From Paenibacillus hexagrammi (lineage in GTDB: Bacteria > Bacillota > Bacilli > Paenibacillales > NBRC-103111), in assembly GCF_021513275.1 (NCBI RefSeq), contig NZ_CP090978.1, forward strand, positions 5,623,247-5,687,246: a stretch of DNA of 64,000 nt, given 5' to 3'. The stretch's first letter is position 1. The number at the start of each line of letters is the position of its first letter. The position numbers were made by a program, and so were the translations under genes. The notes under the pieces were generated by a model. That model had not been told where the DNA came from, did no database searches, and was given only the letters and a program-made list of their open reading frames with translations. Shown here in pieces: positions 17,309 through 26,609 of this stretch.

Positions 17309-17911
17309 CTACTTCCCCATCCCCTTGTCATACACAAAGTATCCGAGCAGTTCACCCGTCACGGAATCTACTTGCACCGAAGCTGCATATTGGTAGGTAC
17401 AAAATAAATGATCCATACATAAGTGCTTCGATACGTCCACGTCATCGATGATATAGCGATTTTTATAGATAACCGTATACTCGGTCACAGCTCTGGGTGG
17501 CTTTATTTCACTTTGAAGAAACACTGTTCTGCCACCTGCCTTCTGGTTTAATTCATGAATGGCGTTCTCTTGAGTTTGGCTTGAGGAAGCCCCCAGCTCT
17601 TCCTGGTACACGATCTTTAATGGAGCATTCGGCGTATAGGCGCTTAGCTTCTCTTTCAGCATAAAATTAGGCTGCTCATGGACAGCTTCGTAAGCATTAT
17701 ATAATGTCGCAAGAGCTAGCAGCGTCAATAAAAGAGGCTTCAGCGGACCATGCTTCCATAATCGATACATGCCATATATGTTGAAAAGGCTAGATAAGCC
17801 GAGCATCCCATAAAAGAACTGTGCACTTACTCCATATTGATAAGGCATCACAGCCCAAAAGCTGAGGCAGCAAATGCCGATGACAAGCAAAATCACGGAT
17901 ACACGTTTCAT
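17309..17911 (-). CDS. Membrane protein, unknown function
   Basis: 200 residues. Three N-terminal hydrophobic segments (VSVILLVIGICCLSFWAVM, QFFYGMLGLSSLFNIYGMY, PLLLTLLALATLYNAY) are followed by an extracytoplasmic domain of about 125 residues with two close cysteines (HLCMDHLFCTYQ) that could form a disulfide. No family was recognised. It follows the lipoprotein gene by 15 bases on the same strand and is probably in an operon with it. Confidence 0.7.
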   Translation of the reverse strand: MKRVSVILLVIGICCLSFWAVMPYQYGVSAQFFYGMLGLSSLFNIYGMYRLWKHGPLKPLLLTLLALATLYNAYEAVHEQPNFMLKEKLSAYTPNAPLKIVYQEELGASSSQTQENAIHELNQKAGGRTVFLQSEIKPPRAVTEYTVIYKNRYIIDDVDVSKHLCMDHLFCTYQYAASVQVDSVTGELLGYFVYDKGMGK

Positions 17912-17926
17912 AAGTCCCCTCTCCGG

Positions 17927-18820
17927 TCAAGGCTGGTTCACAGAACGCAGCACACCATGGTCGTATGTATAGTCCTCAAACGATTCTTCCTCATTCCTAA
18001 CAGCAGCAATCCGAATAACAGGCCTTTCCTGGTCTTTCAACAGCTTCGCGTAATCCCTCTGATTCCTTCGGATAACGTCCGTGACCGAATTACATACCTC
18101 GAGTCTGTTCTGGTTGAATCGGATGATTCTGACGTCAGGCCACGACAGGTGAAGTCCCTCGAATTCAATGACCCATTCTTCCTGCCCGTCAAGATCGAGA
18201 TCCGTGAAACTAGAAATTCCCCAGCATTCAATCGCATACAGCTTGCCTTCGTCAGTATCCACTACGACATAAGCTTGGAGTCCGGGGCCATTGCCTGATA
18301 AAGGAATGCTTCCGAGCAGCTCATAGCGGGATTGACCTGGGATGAGTTTTTGAACAATTTCCGCCTTCTCCCCTGGACCAGATGCATCTCTGCCAGTAAT
18401 CTCAGCAGCAACATATCGGAGCAGGTACTGCTCATGCCCTACTTTTACAATGCCATGATAGAAAGCGGGAAGAAGTCCATCATCGGAGGGTTCTTCATAG
18501 ACCTCTATGTGCACAGGTTGGTTGCCTAACGATCCAAAGGGGATCGAACGGACCCACTTCCACCCCGAATCCGCAATACCCAGAGGCAGTGCTTCAAGCT
18601 CCAGAGGTCCAAATGAAAGTGTAATCTCCTCTGGAAGCGTTGCAAGCTTGCTGTCCTTATCGCTTGTCTTCAGATTTGCATCAGCCTTGGTTACCGATAA
18701 TTCAGATGAAGCTTCGGTAGCCGCCTCTGAGCTGCTACTCGGTGAGGGCATGCAGCCGGATAGCATGGACAGCCCCCCTATAAGTGACATAATCCATACG
18801 ATTCTACAGCTTTGGCCCAA
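17927..18820 (-). CDS. Lipoprotein, unknown function
   Basis: The TTG at 18820 is the best start because GGAGG lies eight bases upstream; the GTG at 18829 overlaps that site. The signal peptide ends in the lipobox LSGC (IVWIMSLIGGLSMLSGC), so the mature protein is lipid-anchored outside the cell. A Ser/Glu-rich linker follows, then a beta-rich domain including TDLDLDGQEEWVIEFEGLHL, a calcium-loop-like D-x-D-x-D segment. No family is recognised. It forms a unit with the downstream membrane-protein gene. Confidence 0.7.
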   Translation of the reverse strand: MGQSCRIVWIMSLIGGLSMLSGCMPSPSSSSEAATEASSELSVTKADANLKTSDKDSKLATLPEEITLSFGPLELEALPLGIADSGWKWVRSIPFGSLGNQPVHIEVYEEPSDDGLLPAFYHGIVKVGHEQYLLRYVAAEITGRDASGPGEKAEIVQKLIPGQSRYELLGSIPLSGNGPGLQAYVVVDTDEGKLYAIECWGISSFTDLDLDGQEEWVIEFEGLHLSWPDVRIIRFNQNRLEVCNSVTDVIRRNQRDYAKLLKDQERPVIRIAAVRNEEESFEDYTYDHGVLRSVNQP

Positions 18821-18878
18821 GCCATACACCTCCGCCTACCATTGTTTACAGAGTAGACTTGCGGAACAGTGAAATCGT

Positions 18879-19031
18879 TCAAGCCATCACGTATTTGATG
18901 AGAATGGAAATAAGAAGCCCCTGTGCCACAGCGATTACAACATCGTTTTTCCAATAGGTCTTGGTATACAAGCTAAACAAACGAAATAAGACGAAGCTGC
19001 AAAAGCTGATGGATAGCCATAGGATAAACAT
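18879..19031 (-). CDS. Small membrane protein (50 aa)
   Basis: Begins at the ATG at 19031 after AAAGGAGAGGAG. It has two hydrophobic helices (FILWLSISFCSFVLFRLFSL and DVVIAVAQGLLISILIKYV) joined by a short basic loop (YTKTYWKN). No known family was recognised. It lies between the ABC exporter gene and the lipoprotein gene, all on the minus strand. Confidence 0.6.
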   Translation of the reverse strand: MFILWLSISFCSFVLFRLFSLYTKTYWKNDVVIAVAQGLLISILIKYVMA

Positions 19032-19092
19032 GTCTCCTCTCCTTTCGATCCAGTCCTCCATATTCTCGCCCGGATACCCGCAGGCGTACCGG

Positions 19093-20808
19093 CTACGAAC
19101 GGAACTGCGCCTGATGCAGTCGGCTGTAAACGCCGCCCACAGCTAGCAGTTCCTCATGCCCACCTTGCTCGGCGATGCCTTGCTCGGTGACGACAATGAT
19201 CCGATCGGCGTTCTTAATCGTCGCCAATCGGTGCGCAATGACGAGGGTCGTGCGGCCCTCGGACAGCTCCGCCAGCGAAGCCTGAATGGCGGCTTCGGTC
19301 TCCGTGTCGAGCGCGGACGTCGCCTCGTCGAGAATCAAGATCGGCGGATTCTTCAGGAACATCCGCGCGATGGCGAGCCGCTGCTTCTGTCCTCCGGACA
19401 GCTTGACGCCGCGCTCGCCAATGACGGTCTCCAGGCCTTCCGGCTGGGACCGGATGAACTCCTCCAGCCGCGCTCGGCGCGCGGCTTCCCAGATCTCGGC
19501 TTCGCTCGCACCGAGCTTGCCGTAAGCGATGTTCTCGCGGATCGTACCCGCGAACAGGAACACATCCTGCTGCACGATGCCGATCTGGCGGCGCAGCGAG
19601 GAAAGCTGAATCTGACGGATATCCATGCCGTCAATGGTCACGCGCCCACCGGTCACGTCGTAGAAACGCGGCAGCAGGCTGCATAGCGTCGTCTTACCGG
19701 CTCCCGACGGACCGACGAAAGCAACGGTCTCGCCGGCGCGGATCGTCAGGTCAATCTGCTGCAGCACCTGCGCCTCCTCGCCATAGCCGAAGGTCACGGC
19801 ATCGTAGCGGATGTCTCCGCGAAGATGATCAATTTCAATGGCATCCGAGGCATCAGCGACCTCAGGCTCCGTATCGATAATCTCGATATAGCGTTTAAAG
19901 CCGGCAATCCCTTTCGGGTAGCTTTCAATAACCGAGTTGATTTTCTGGATAGGCGCAAGGAACACGTTGGTTAGCAAGACAAACGCAATGAACTCCCCGT
20001 TCGTAATCTCGCCTCGAATGACGAAGAACGTACCGCAGACCAGTACGAAGACGGTCACAAAGCGCATCAATATGTAACTGAGCGAAATGTTCCAGGCCAT
20101 GATTTTGTAAGCCATCAGCTTGGTAAGCCGAAACCGGCCGTTATTTTCCGCAAACAGTTGCTTTTCATACGTTTCATTGGCAAAGGCCTGCACAACACGG
20201 ATGCCGCCAATGTTATCCTCAACGCGCGCATTAAAATCGGCCAAATCGCCCATCATACGGCGAAAAGTGACCGTCATTTTGCGGTTAAAATGCATCGCAA
20301 TCCACAGGAGCAACGGCGCAACCACGAAAGTAAGCAGCGCCAGCTTCACATTAATGGTCAGCATGAGCACTAGCGCTCCGATCAAGGTCATGACCGCGAT
20401 AAACAAATCCTCCGGACCATGGTGAGCTACCTCGCCGATCTCCAGCAAATCATTGGAAATCCTCGACATCAGCTGCCCCGTCTTGTTATTGTCGTAAAAA
20501 CGGAAGGACAGCTTCTGCAGATGCTCGAACATCTTTTTGCGCATATCTGTTTCGATGTTGATGCCCAGCTTATGTCCCCAGTACGTGACCACGAAGTTCA
20601 GCACGGAGTTTAGCGCATACACGGCAAGCAAGCCCGCACACGCCCACAAAATCCACTGCCAGTTTCCTGCAGGCAGCAGTTTGTCGACAACCTGGTTAAC
20701 CGCCAGCGGAAAACCGAGCTCCAATACCCCCGCAACGACGGCGCAGGTAAAATCGAGAATAAATAACCCTTTATAAGGCTTGTAATAACTAAAAAAACGA
20801 CGAAGCAC
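19093..20808 (-). CDS. ywjA: ABC exporter, permease-ATPase half-transporter (YwjA-like)
   Basis: 571 residues: a six-helix type I exporter domain (1-310) fused to an ABC ATPase. Walker A is GPSGAGKTT, the Q-loop is GIVQQDVFLF, the signature is LSGGQKQRLAIA, Walker B is ILILDEATS and the H-loop is VIAHRL. The opening MLRRFFSYYKPYKGLFILDF closely recalls B. subtilis YwjA, a member of its Fur regulon, and a Fur-like box lies about 90 bases upstream here. It should work as a homodimer; the substrate is unknown but an iron-related one is plausible. The start is GTG, with AAGGGA nine bases upstream. Confidence 0.85.
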   Translation of the reverse strand: MLRRFFSYYKPYKGLFILDFTCAVVAGVLELGFPLAVNQVVDKLLPAGNWQWILWACAGLLAVYALNSVLNFVVTYWGHKLGINIETDMRKKMFEHLQKLSFRFYDNNKTGQLMSRISNDLLEIGEVAHHGPEDLFIAVMTLIGALVLMLTINVKLALLTFVVAPLLLWIAMHFNRKMTVTFRRMMGDLADFNARVEDNIGGIRVVQAFANETYEKQLFAENNGRFRLTKLMAYKIMAWNISLSYILMRFVTVFVLVCGTFFVIRGEITNGEFIAFVLLTNVFLAPIQKINSVIESYPKGIAGFKRYIEIIDTEPEVADASDAIEIDHLRGDIRYDAVTFGYGEEAQVLQQIDLTIRAGETVAFVGPSGAGKTTLCSLLPRFYDVTGGRVTIDGMDIRQIQLSSLRRQIGIVQQDVFLFAGTIRENIAYGKLGASEAEIWEAARRARLEEFIRSQPEGLETVIGERGVKLSGGQKQRLAIARMFLKNPPILILDEATSALDTETEAAIQASLAELSEGRTTLVIAHRLATIKNADRIIVVTEQGIAEQGGHEELLAVGGVYSRLHQAQFRS

Positions 20809-20899
20809 TGTGATCTTTCCCTTCTAGTAGCATGATCCTCATCCGTAGGAGAAGAAGATAACTGCCAGCAGCGGCAGTATGATTTCATCTTAAACAGAT

Positions 20900-20914
20900 T
20901 GAGAACTATTATCA
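20900..20914. promoter_or_regulatory. Fur-like box upstream of the ABC exporter
   Basis: Read on the minus strand: TGATAAT-A-GTTCTCA, a 7-1-7 inverted repeat with one perfect arm and 5 of 7 in the other against TGATAAT-N-ATTATCA. Confidence 0.55.
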
Positions 20915-21011
20915 ATCTAAAGTTTCATTTGAACAAAAAAATCGCCAACTCCTCGCTCAAGAAAGGCAAGAATCAGCGACTCCATATGTATAAGGAAATC
21001 CTCCAGAGCTG

Positions 21012-21653
21012 CTAGGCACCTATAACAGGTGCATGTCTTTTGGCAGCACGTCGTCGAATGACAGCCTCCATAATGAACAAGTTAGGCACCCAGCAGAGCC
21101 ATGCAGTCACTTGATAACCCGTTATAAAATTGCCAAACAGCAGCGCCATCGGCCCAAGCCACAGCCGCAGCGTGATTGCCGCACAGGTGAGCGCATAGCT
21201 CCGCATCATCCAATCTTTGTGCGCCTGCACGTTCTTATTTAATATATATCGGACACTAAGCCACGTCGACATTGCCCAGGCAAGGTCCAGCCCTAGAAAT
21301 CCTAGCGTGGAGACCCATCCACCCGTTGCATATATCGCTAAATAAAGACCGACGATGCTGCTGACCATAATAGAAATGAAGTACACATAACCGAGCCGTC
21401 TATGCAGCCGAATCCGCTTTCCTTGAGGCTTCACAAACAATTGATAAGGTCCCAATACGAGCGCTAGCACTGCCGTCACGATATGCGCATACAACACATA
21501 GACCCAGGGCGTCAGATGAAAATCAGGCTGCCTCAGCTTCTGGGATACAAGGCCAGCGCTTGCCGGACTGAAAAAACCATATTGTACAATCGCATACCCG
21601 GCTATGGCGACCGCAAAGAAAGTGAGCACAATTCTCCATATTTTCAACCCCAT
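21012..21653 (-). CDS. DUF2306 polytopic membrane protein
   Basis: 213 residues from the ATG at 21653, positioned by AGGAGG ten bases upstream; the frame is open further but lacks a site. About seven membrane helices. The conserved DUF2306 features are H-x-x-x-A-x-x-A-L-x-L-G-P (HIVTAVLALVLGPYQ), the basic loop KRIRLHRRLGYVYF and AHKDWMMRSYALT. Histidines in these motifs may bind a cofactor; the function is unknown. A GACCG-C-CGGTC dyad lies at about 21706-21716, in the upstream region. Confidence 0.82.
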   Translation of the reverse strand: MGLKIWRIVLTFFAVAIAGYAIVQYGFFSPASAGLVSQKLRQPDFHLTPWVYVLYAHIVTAVLALVLGPYQLFVKPQGKRIRLHRRLGYVYFISIMVSSIVGLYLAIYATGGWVSTLGFLGLDLAWAMSTWLSVRYILNKNVQAHKDWMMRSYALTCAAITLRLWLGPMALLFGNFITGYQVTAWLCWVPNLFIMEAVIRRRAAKRHAPVIGA

Positions 21654-21744
21654 GCCCCCGACTCCTCCTCGTAAAATGGAACCTTCCTTCCCCCTCATCT
21701 TACAGACCGCCGGTCGGCAAAGCAAGCGAAAACCATACCTTTAC

Positions 21745-21772
21745 AAAAACAAAAAGCCGCACTAAGGCGGCT
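21745..21772 (-). terminator. Terminator reading leftwards
   Basis: AGCCGC-CTTAGT-GCGGCT stem followed on the minus strand by TTTTTGTTTTTG. It ends transcription coming from the SDR gene, beyond the MITE-like repeat. Confidence 0.75.
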
Positions 21773-21779
21773 CAGGTTT

Positions 21780-21946
21780 GTCGATAAAGCATGGTCCATT
21801 ACGAGCTTCAGTAGCTTTTCTCCGAGTGCTGTTGACATTTTGTTATTCGATTGAACTAAAAGCTCTCTATGGTCATAACAAAACTGTCAAAGGCACCCGC
21901 TACGCTTCTCCGAAAACTACTGAGCTCTCCATTAACCTTTATCGAC
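21780..21946. repeat. MITE-like palindromic repeat, long copy (167 bp)
   Basis: Begins GTCGATAAAG and ends CTTTATCGAC (10-bp perfect terminal inverted repeats). The whole element is one imperfect palindrome: 21797-21825 pairs loosely with 21900-21929, and the inner part (GTGCTGTTGACATTTTGTTAT against ATAACAAAACTGTCAAAGGCAC) pairs too. Two blocks, 29 and 28 bp, recur without mismatch in inverted orientation at 23771-23799 and 23740-23767. No coding capacity. Confidence 0.8.
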
Positions 21947-21985
21947 GGTCTCATGCCGAGCACAATCGGCTCTGTTTGTTACCTT

Positions 21986-22738
21986 TTAAATCACATATCT
22001 TGTAGCTTCCAGCGTCTCGGCCTTTGCCACAGCTTCCTCCAAGGTCATGCCCGTAAACTGCTGGGCACCCAGGAATCGGCCGCTCTTCTTGTCGTCTACG
22101 AAAGCGCCAACGGCAATACCTGGAATCACGCTCTCCACAGCATGGTGGGCATGAGGTCCGCCCAAATCGGTACGGCACCAACCCGGGTCTGTAAGACTGA
22201 TGATAACATCAGTTCCTTCCAGTCGGGAAGCCAGGTCCTTCGTAAACTTATCCAGCGCTGCCTTGCTTGCTGCATAGCCGGCTTGTTCAGGCTCATTGAT
22301 GATGCCGCTGGTTGTATTGATCACTCGGCCAAAGCCTCTTTCGATCATTTTAGGAATAAGGCGGTTGCAAATGGTTGCAATGGAAATGAAATTGATACGG
22401 AAGCTCGCTTCAAAATCTTCCACTGGCGTAGCCCAATAGTCGGTACGGTAAGCGATCTGTACCGCCGCATTATTAAAGACGATATCCACCTGCGTTTCCT
22501 TAGCCTCAATCTCATCCAACATGCGTACGACTTCTTCGTGATTACCTAATTCAGCTCCCAGGCTGTAAGCCTGTACGCCCAGAGCCTTCACTTCTTCTTC
22601 GACTTTCTTTGTATGTTCTAGGCTTCTGCTGTGCAAAATCAAATTGCAGCCCTGTTTGGCCATAAAGATCGCGGTTTGATAGCCCACGCCTCTGCTCGCG
22701 CCAGTAATCAGCGCCCATCTTCCTTGTACGTTTACCAT
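21986..22738 (-). CDS. SDR-family oxidoreductase
   Basis: 250 residues from the ATG at 22738 (AAGGAA seven bases upstream). Classical short-chain dehydrogenase: nucleotide motif TGASRGVG at residues 12-19, NNAA in place of NNAG, catalytic Ser in TTSG and Y-x-x-x-K in YAASK. It probably uses NAD(P)H to reduce or oxidise a carbonyl or alcohol; the substrate is unknown. It lies downstream of a lysR gene on the same strand, and the two are bracketed by the inverted MITE-like repeats. Confidence 0.9.
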   Translation of the reverse strand: MVNVQGRWALITGASRGVGYQTAIFMAKQGCNLILHSRSLEHTKKVEEEVKALGVQAYSLGAELGNHEEVVRMLDEIEAKETQVDIVFNNAAVQIAYRTDYWATPVEDFEASFRINFISIATICNRLIPKMIERGFGRVINTTSGIINEPEQAGYAASKAALDKFTKDLASRLEGTDVIISLTDPGWCRTDLGGPHAHHAVESVIPGIAVGAFVDDKKSGRFLGAQQFTGMTLEEAVAKAETLEATRYVI

Positions 22739-22809
22739 GATCAGGTTCCTTTCGAACATAATGTTTTTTCAGGATACAGCCTTTTCATCATATCACAATA
22801 AACGCGCGT

Positions 22810-23679
22810 TCAAAAGTGTTTTAATAGCTCTTGGATGAATGTATCGGTCGTTGTGCAGCGGTACATATCCTTGCGAAATACGATCCCCACCTCCTGCTGA
22901 GGCGTGGGATTAATGATCGGGATAGCTTTAATATCCGAGCTTTTCACCGCCATTAAATATGAACGCGGCAGGATCGCTCCTCCCATGCTGATTTTGGCCA
23001 TTTGCAGCAGGGAGTCCAGCGTTGACATCTCGACAATCGGCCTCAAAGGTACGCCAACTTCCTCACTGTAATGGTCGATCATTTGCCGCACATAAAACTT
23101 CTTCTGAAGCATTCCCAGCGGTATATCCGCCAAATCCCTCAACTCAATGGAAGGCACGCCTGCCAGTTTATGAGTAGCCGATACGACCAGTTCCAGCTGT
23201 TCATTATACAGAGGGATGCTGTCCAGCAGTTCATCCTGAGTAGGCAGGAATACGACGCCGAGGTCAAGCCGGTTATGGAGAAGGCCCTCCTGCGTCTCCT
23301 CTGTGGCAAGCTCTGTGACCGACAGCTCAATGTTCGGGTAGCGCTCATGGAACGCCAACATCGCTGCTGTCAGTAGATGATTGCCCGAGCAGCCAATCCG
23401 CAGGCTCCCCCGCTGCATGCCCCGGATTTCATTGATCGCAGCCTTGGCTTGCTCCAGTTCATGAAATACATTTTGACTATGCTTATATAAAATGTGGCCC
23501 GCTTCGGTGATATAGATTTTTTTCCCGATGCGTTGAAACAGCGGAGTGCCCATGCGATGCTCCAAAAGCCGAATTTGATGGCTCAGAGTGGGCTGGCTGA
23601 TGCCCAGCTTTTCCGACGCCTTGGTTACGTGCAGCTCCTCGCAAACCGCCACAAAATACTCTAATAATCGAAGCTCCAT
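22810..23679 (-). CDS. LysR-family transcriptional regulator
   Basis: 289 residues from the ATG at 23679, preceded by AGAGGTGA. The N-terminal winged HTH is typical (MELRLLEYFVAVCEELHVTKASEKLGISQPTLSHQIRLLE shortened here to its core pattern E-x-L-H-V-T-K-A), followed by the linker helix and a two-lobed effector domain. It belongs to the CynR/YwbI-like group by general pattern. It probably controls the downstream SDR gene, reading in the same direction; LysR genes are more often divergent from targets, so this is an inference. Confidence 0.9.
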   Translation of the reverse strand: MELRLLEYFVAVCEELHVTKASEKLGISQPTLSHQIRLLEHRMGTPLFQRIGKKIYITEAGHILYKHSQNVFHELEQAKAAINEIRGMQRGSLRIGCSGNHLLTAAMLAFHERYPNIELSVTELATEETQEGLLHNRLDLGVVFLPTQDELLDSIPLYNEQLELVVSATHKLAGVPSIELRDLADIPLGMLQKKFYVRQMIDHYSEEVGVPLRPIVEMSTLDSLLQMAKISMGGAILPRSYLMAVKSSDIKAIPIINPTPQQEVGIVFRKDMYRCTTTDTFIQELLKHF

Positions 23680-23719
23680 CCGCTCACCTCTCATCATGGA
23701 TCATGGCTATGACAATACT

Positions 23720-23816
23720 GTCGATAAAAGAGAAATGAAGAGCTCAGTAGTTTTCGGAGAAGCGTAGTGGTCGGAGAAAAGCTACTGAAGCTCGTAATGA
23801 ACCCCTTTTTATCAAA
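23720..23816. repeat. MITE-like palindromic repeat, short copy
   Basis: Starts GTCGATAAAAG and carries, without mismatch and in the opposite orientation, both conserved blocks of the 21780-21946 element. Between them are only 3 bp in place of 74, so it is an internally deleted copy. The other end (CCTTTTTATCAAAAC) is a degenerate terminal repeat. Confidence 0.75.
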
Positions 23817-23934
23817 ACATTCATTCATAGATACTAACTATGATTTTAATTGACAATTTGACATTGATCAATGTATGCCTTTTCTTTATAGTTATTTCAA
23901 ATATTGATTCGGAAACGATGGGAGCGGATGAAAG

Positions 23935-25008
23935 ATGTACGGTACGATTCGCGTCGAGCTTAGCTCGGAGAGGAAGGCAAAGCCTTCTGTAGATACAGGT
24001 TTGGCTTTTGGGAAGTATTTTACGGATCATATGTTTATGATGAATTACTCAGAGGGAAGCGGATGGCACGATCCCCGCATTGTGCCTTATGCTCCGATTA
24101 CTCTCGACCCTTCGGCTATGGTCTTTCATTACGGGCAAGCGATCTTTGAAGGGTTAAAAGCCTACCGCAGTCCTGACAAAAGCAGTGTATACCTGTTCCG
24201 TCCGGATAAGAACGCGGCAAGATTGAACCAATCCTGCGAACGGCTCAGTATGCCCAGCATTGATGAGGCCTTCTTTGTCGAAGCGCTGCAATCCCTAGTT
24301 CGTATCGATGCGGACTGGATCCCGGAGAGTGAAGGCACCTCTCTGTATATCCGTCCCTTCATTATCTCCACCGAGGCGGGACTCGGCGTTCGCCCTTCTT
24401 CGGAATATCTGTTCGCTGTGATTATGTCTCCGGTCGGCAGCTACTACGAGGAAGGCATCCATCCTGTCGCCATTCATGTGGAAACGCATTATACCCGCGC
24501 AGCAGTTGGAGGCATGGGCTACGCCAAAGCGGCCGGGAACTACGCAGGCAGTCTCAAAGCACAGATGCTCGCCAAAGAGTATAACTGCTCCCAAGTACTC
24601 TGGCTCGACGCCGCCGAGAAGAAATATCTCGAGGAAGTCGGCAGCATGAACGTATTCTTCAAGCTTGGCGGCGAGATTGTCACGCCTAAGCTGAACGGCA
24701 GCATCCTTGACGGGGTAACCCGCAACAGCGTCATGCAGCTGCTGGCATCTTGGGGAATGCCTGTCACCGAGCGGAGAATATCCATGGATGAAATTGCGGC
24801 TGCTTTCGCAAACGGAACCCTGGAGGAAGCGTTCGGAACAGGGACAGCGGCGGTGATTTCGCCGATCGGCAGCCTGCACTGGAACGATCAGACGATGTCC
24901 ATTAACGTTGGACAGACCGGGCCTTTGACCGAGCGGCTCTACAATACGCTGACGGGTATCCAGAACGGCAAGATCGAGGATCCTTTTGGTTGGAATGTGC
25001 GTTGTTAA
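23935..25008 (+). CDS. ilvE: Branched-chain amino acid aminotransferase
   Basis: A 357-residue class IV (fold type IV) PLP aminotransferase. It transfers amino groups between glutamate and the keto acids of valine, leucine and isoleucine. Lys198 in GYAKAAGNYAGSL is the PLP lysine; VFHYGQAIFEGLKAYR and EEVGSMNVFF are BCAT hallmarks, and the phosphate-binding GTGTAA is near residue 303. The length fits the eukaryotic-like long BCAT subgroup common in Bacillales (YwaA/YbgE). Monocistronic with a strong terminator; no T-box is seen upstream. Confidence 0.95.
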   Translation: MYGTIRVELSSERKAKPSVDTGLAFGKYFTDHMFMMNYSEGSGWHDPRIVPYAPITLDPSAMVFHYGQAIFEGLKAYRSPDKSSVYLFRPDKNAARLNQSCERLSMPSIDEAFFVEALQSLVRIDADWIPESEGTSLYIRPFIISTEAGLGVRPSSEYLFAVIMSPVGSYYEEGIHPVAIHVETHYTRAAVGGMGYAKAAGNYAGSLKAQMLAKEYNCSQVLWLDAAEKKYLEEVGSMNVFFKLGGEIVTPKLNGSILDGVTRNSVMQLLASWGMPVTERRISMDEIAAAFANGTLEEAFGTGTAAVISPIGSLHWNDQTMSINVGQTGPLTERLYNTLTGIQNGKIEDPFGWNVRC

Positions 25009-25025
25009 TTCAGAAGCACATGCAC

Positions 25026-25067
25026 AAAAGCCTTGCGCCCACTCTCCGTGGAAACAAGGCTTTTTTT
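25026..25067 (+). terminator. Terminator of ilvE
   Basis: AAAGCCTTG/CAAGGCTTT stem followed by a seven-T run; A residues on the other side may also serve the convergent spo0M gene. Confidence 0.85.
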
Positions 25068-25073
25068 CATATC

Positions 25074-25883
25074 TTAACCTTCTAGCAATCGATCAAAAAC
25101 TTCCGCCAACCGCTCTGCAATCGCATCGGAACCTTCTTCTAGTTCCTCTTGACCGAACGACAGATGGCCGCAGGTCTCATCGGTATCCTGTAACTCCGCA
25201 AATAACCCTGACAAGCCGCGGGCTTTGCGATCGAATTCCATCATCATTTCAATGCCGTGCTCATTCGGGAAGAACACAAACTCCAATTCCTCAACAGAAG
25301 CGTGATAAGGACTGCGAAGCGTTGGGACGAAATCAAACTTTTGAACGAAAGGCACATGATGATCACGGTGAGGATAGTATTCATTCTCCGCCTCCTGTAT
25401 GCGGAAGCCCAACGTTCCCAGTGCTTCAAAGATCGTGGAGGTATACGGATGCGGTAGAATTTCTACATGATCTGTATCCGTGGGATCTATGGCATTGTCT
25501 ACATCCATACCGGTGTGAATCCATATTTCACTCTGTCCAATGGAGATAGGAACATCGTGAGGAAGGATGAAGTGAAACGGAATCTCGATTTCTTCTCCCG
25601 GTGCAAACACAAGGCTCTCTCCTAGCACAAAATTCGCGATCGTGACCGTTTCATGCACATACTCAATTTCTCTATGCCCGTTATGAATCCGTTCTTCGGG
25701 TTTCACATACCGCGTCATGAGTGCAAAATAGAGCTGATCTACCTTCTGCTCAACGCTTCCTCCCTTGGCATACACAACGCCTTCGACAGCTTCTCCGGGG
25801 ATGAACTGCTCGGTATGCAGTCTGGAATCCACCTCAATGTTGCCGATTCCCACCTTAGCGAGCATTTTTTTGAAAAAAGACAT
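25074..25883 (-). CDS. spo0M: Sporulation-control protein Spo0M
   Basis: A 269-residue arrestin-like protein. The N-terminus MSFFKKMLAKVGIGNIEVDSR and the run GEAVEGVVYAKGGSVEQKVD, then LPHDVPISIGQSEIWIHTGMDVDNAIDPTD, are characteristic of Spo0M, which in B. subtilis modulates sporulation and the cell cycle from the cytosol. The C-terminal acidic helix (EELEEGSDAIAERLAEVFDRLLEG) is as usual. Standalone gene, convergent with ilvE. Confidence 0.9.
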   Translation of the reverse strand: MSFFKKMLAKVGIGNIEVDSRLHTEQFIPGEAVEGVVYAKGGSVEQKVDQLYFALMTRYVKPEERIHNGHREIEYVHETVTIANFVLGESLVFAPGEEIEIPFHFILPHDVPISIGQSEIWIHTGMDVDNAIDPTDTDHVEILPHPYTSTIFEALGTLGFRIQEAENEYYPHRDHHVPFVQKFDFVPTLRSPYHASVEELEFVFFPNEHGIEMMMEFDRKARGLSGLFAELQDTDETCGHLSFGQEELEEGSDAIAERLAEVFDRLLEG

Positions 25884-26043
25884 AAGACCTCCGCCGTCAT
25901 GTTAATTTTTTACATTCCGCATTTATTTACGTAAACGAGGCGGCTTTTGTTTCGTCTCCCACTCCAAATTCCAACAATTTCCCACAACTGGACACGATCT
26001 AGAAACAATCGCACATGATGATCTAAATCTACAAAAGGCTGGC

Positions 26044-26457
<414 letters not shown>

Positions 26458-26570
26458 CTATATGTTTGTTTACAAATCGCAGCGTAATTCCGTTAACCAA
26501 ATTCGGATGCTCCAGCGGCAGCCCCTGGCCTGCCTGCTCGATTAGATGCGCTTCTACATGCAGCGTATAA

Positions 26571-26600
26571 AAAAGAAAGACCCGACGTCATCAGGTCCCC
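26571..26600 (-). terminator. Probable terminator of the DUF1232 gene
   Basis: GGACC...GGGTC stem on the minus strand followed by TTTCTTTTTT, just after the DUF1232 stop codon. Confidence 0.6.
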
Positions 26601-26609
26601 TCGCGCGGC

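Noticed and set aside
21706..21716. GACCG-C-CGGTC dyad near the DUF2306 gene as another site for the TetR at 11793
   Set aside because: It lacks the ATACC/GGTAT outer arms and has different spacing from the 17-bp operator, so there is no ground to link it.
23817..23934. T-box or other riboswitch upstream of ilvE
   Set aside because: Only about 120 bases, AT-rich, with no T-box motif and no terminator hairpin before the start.
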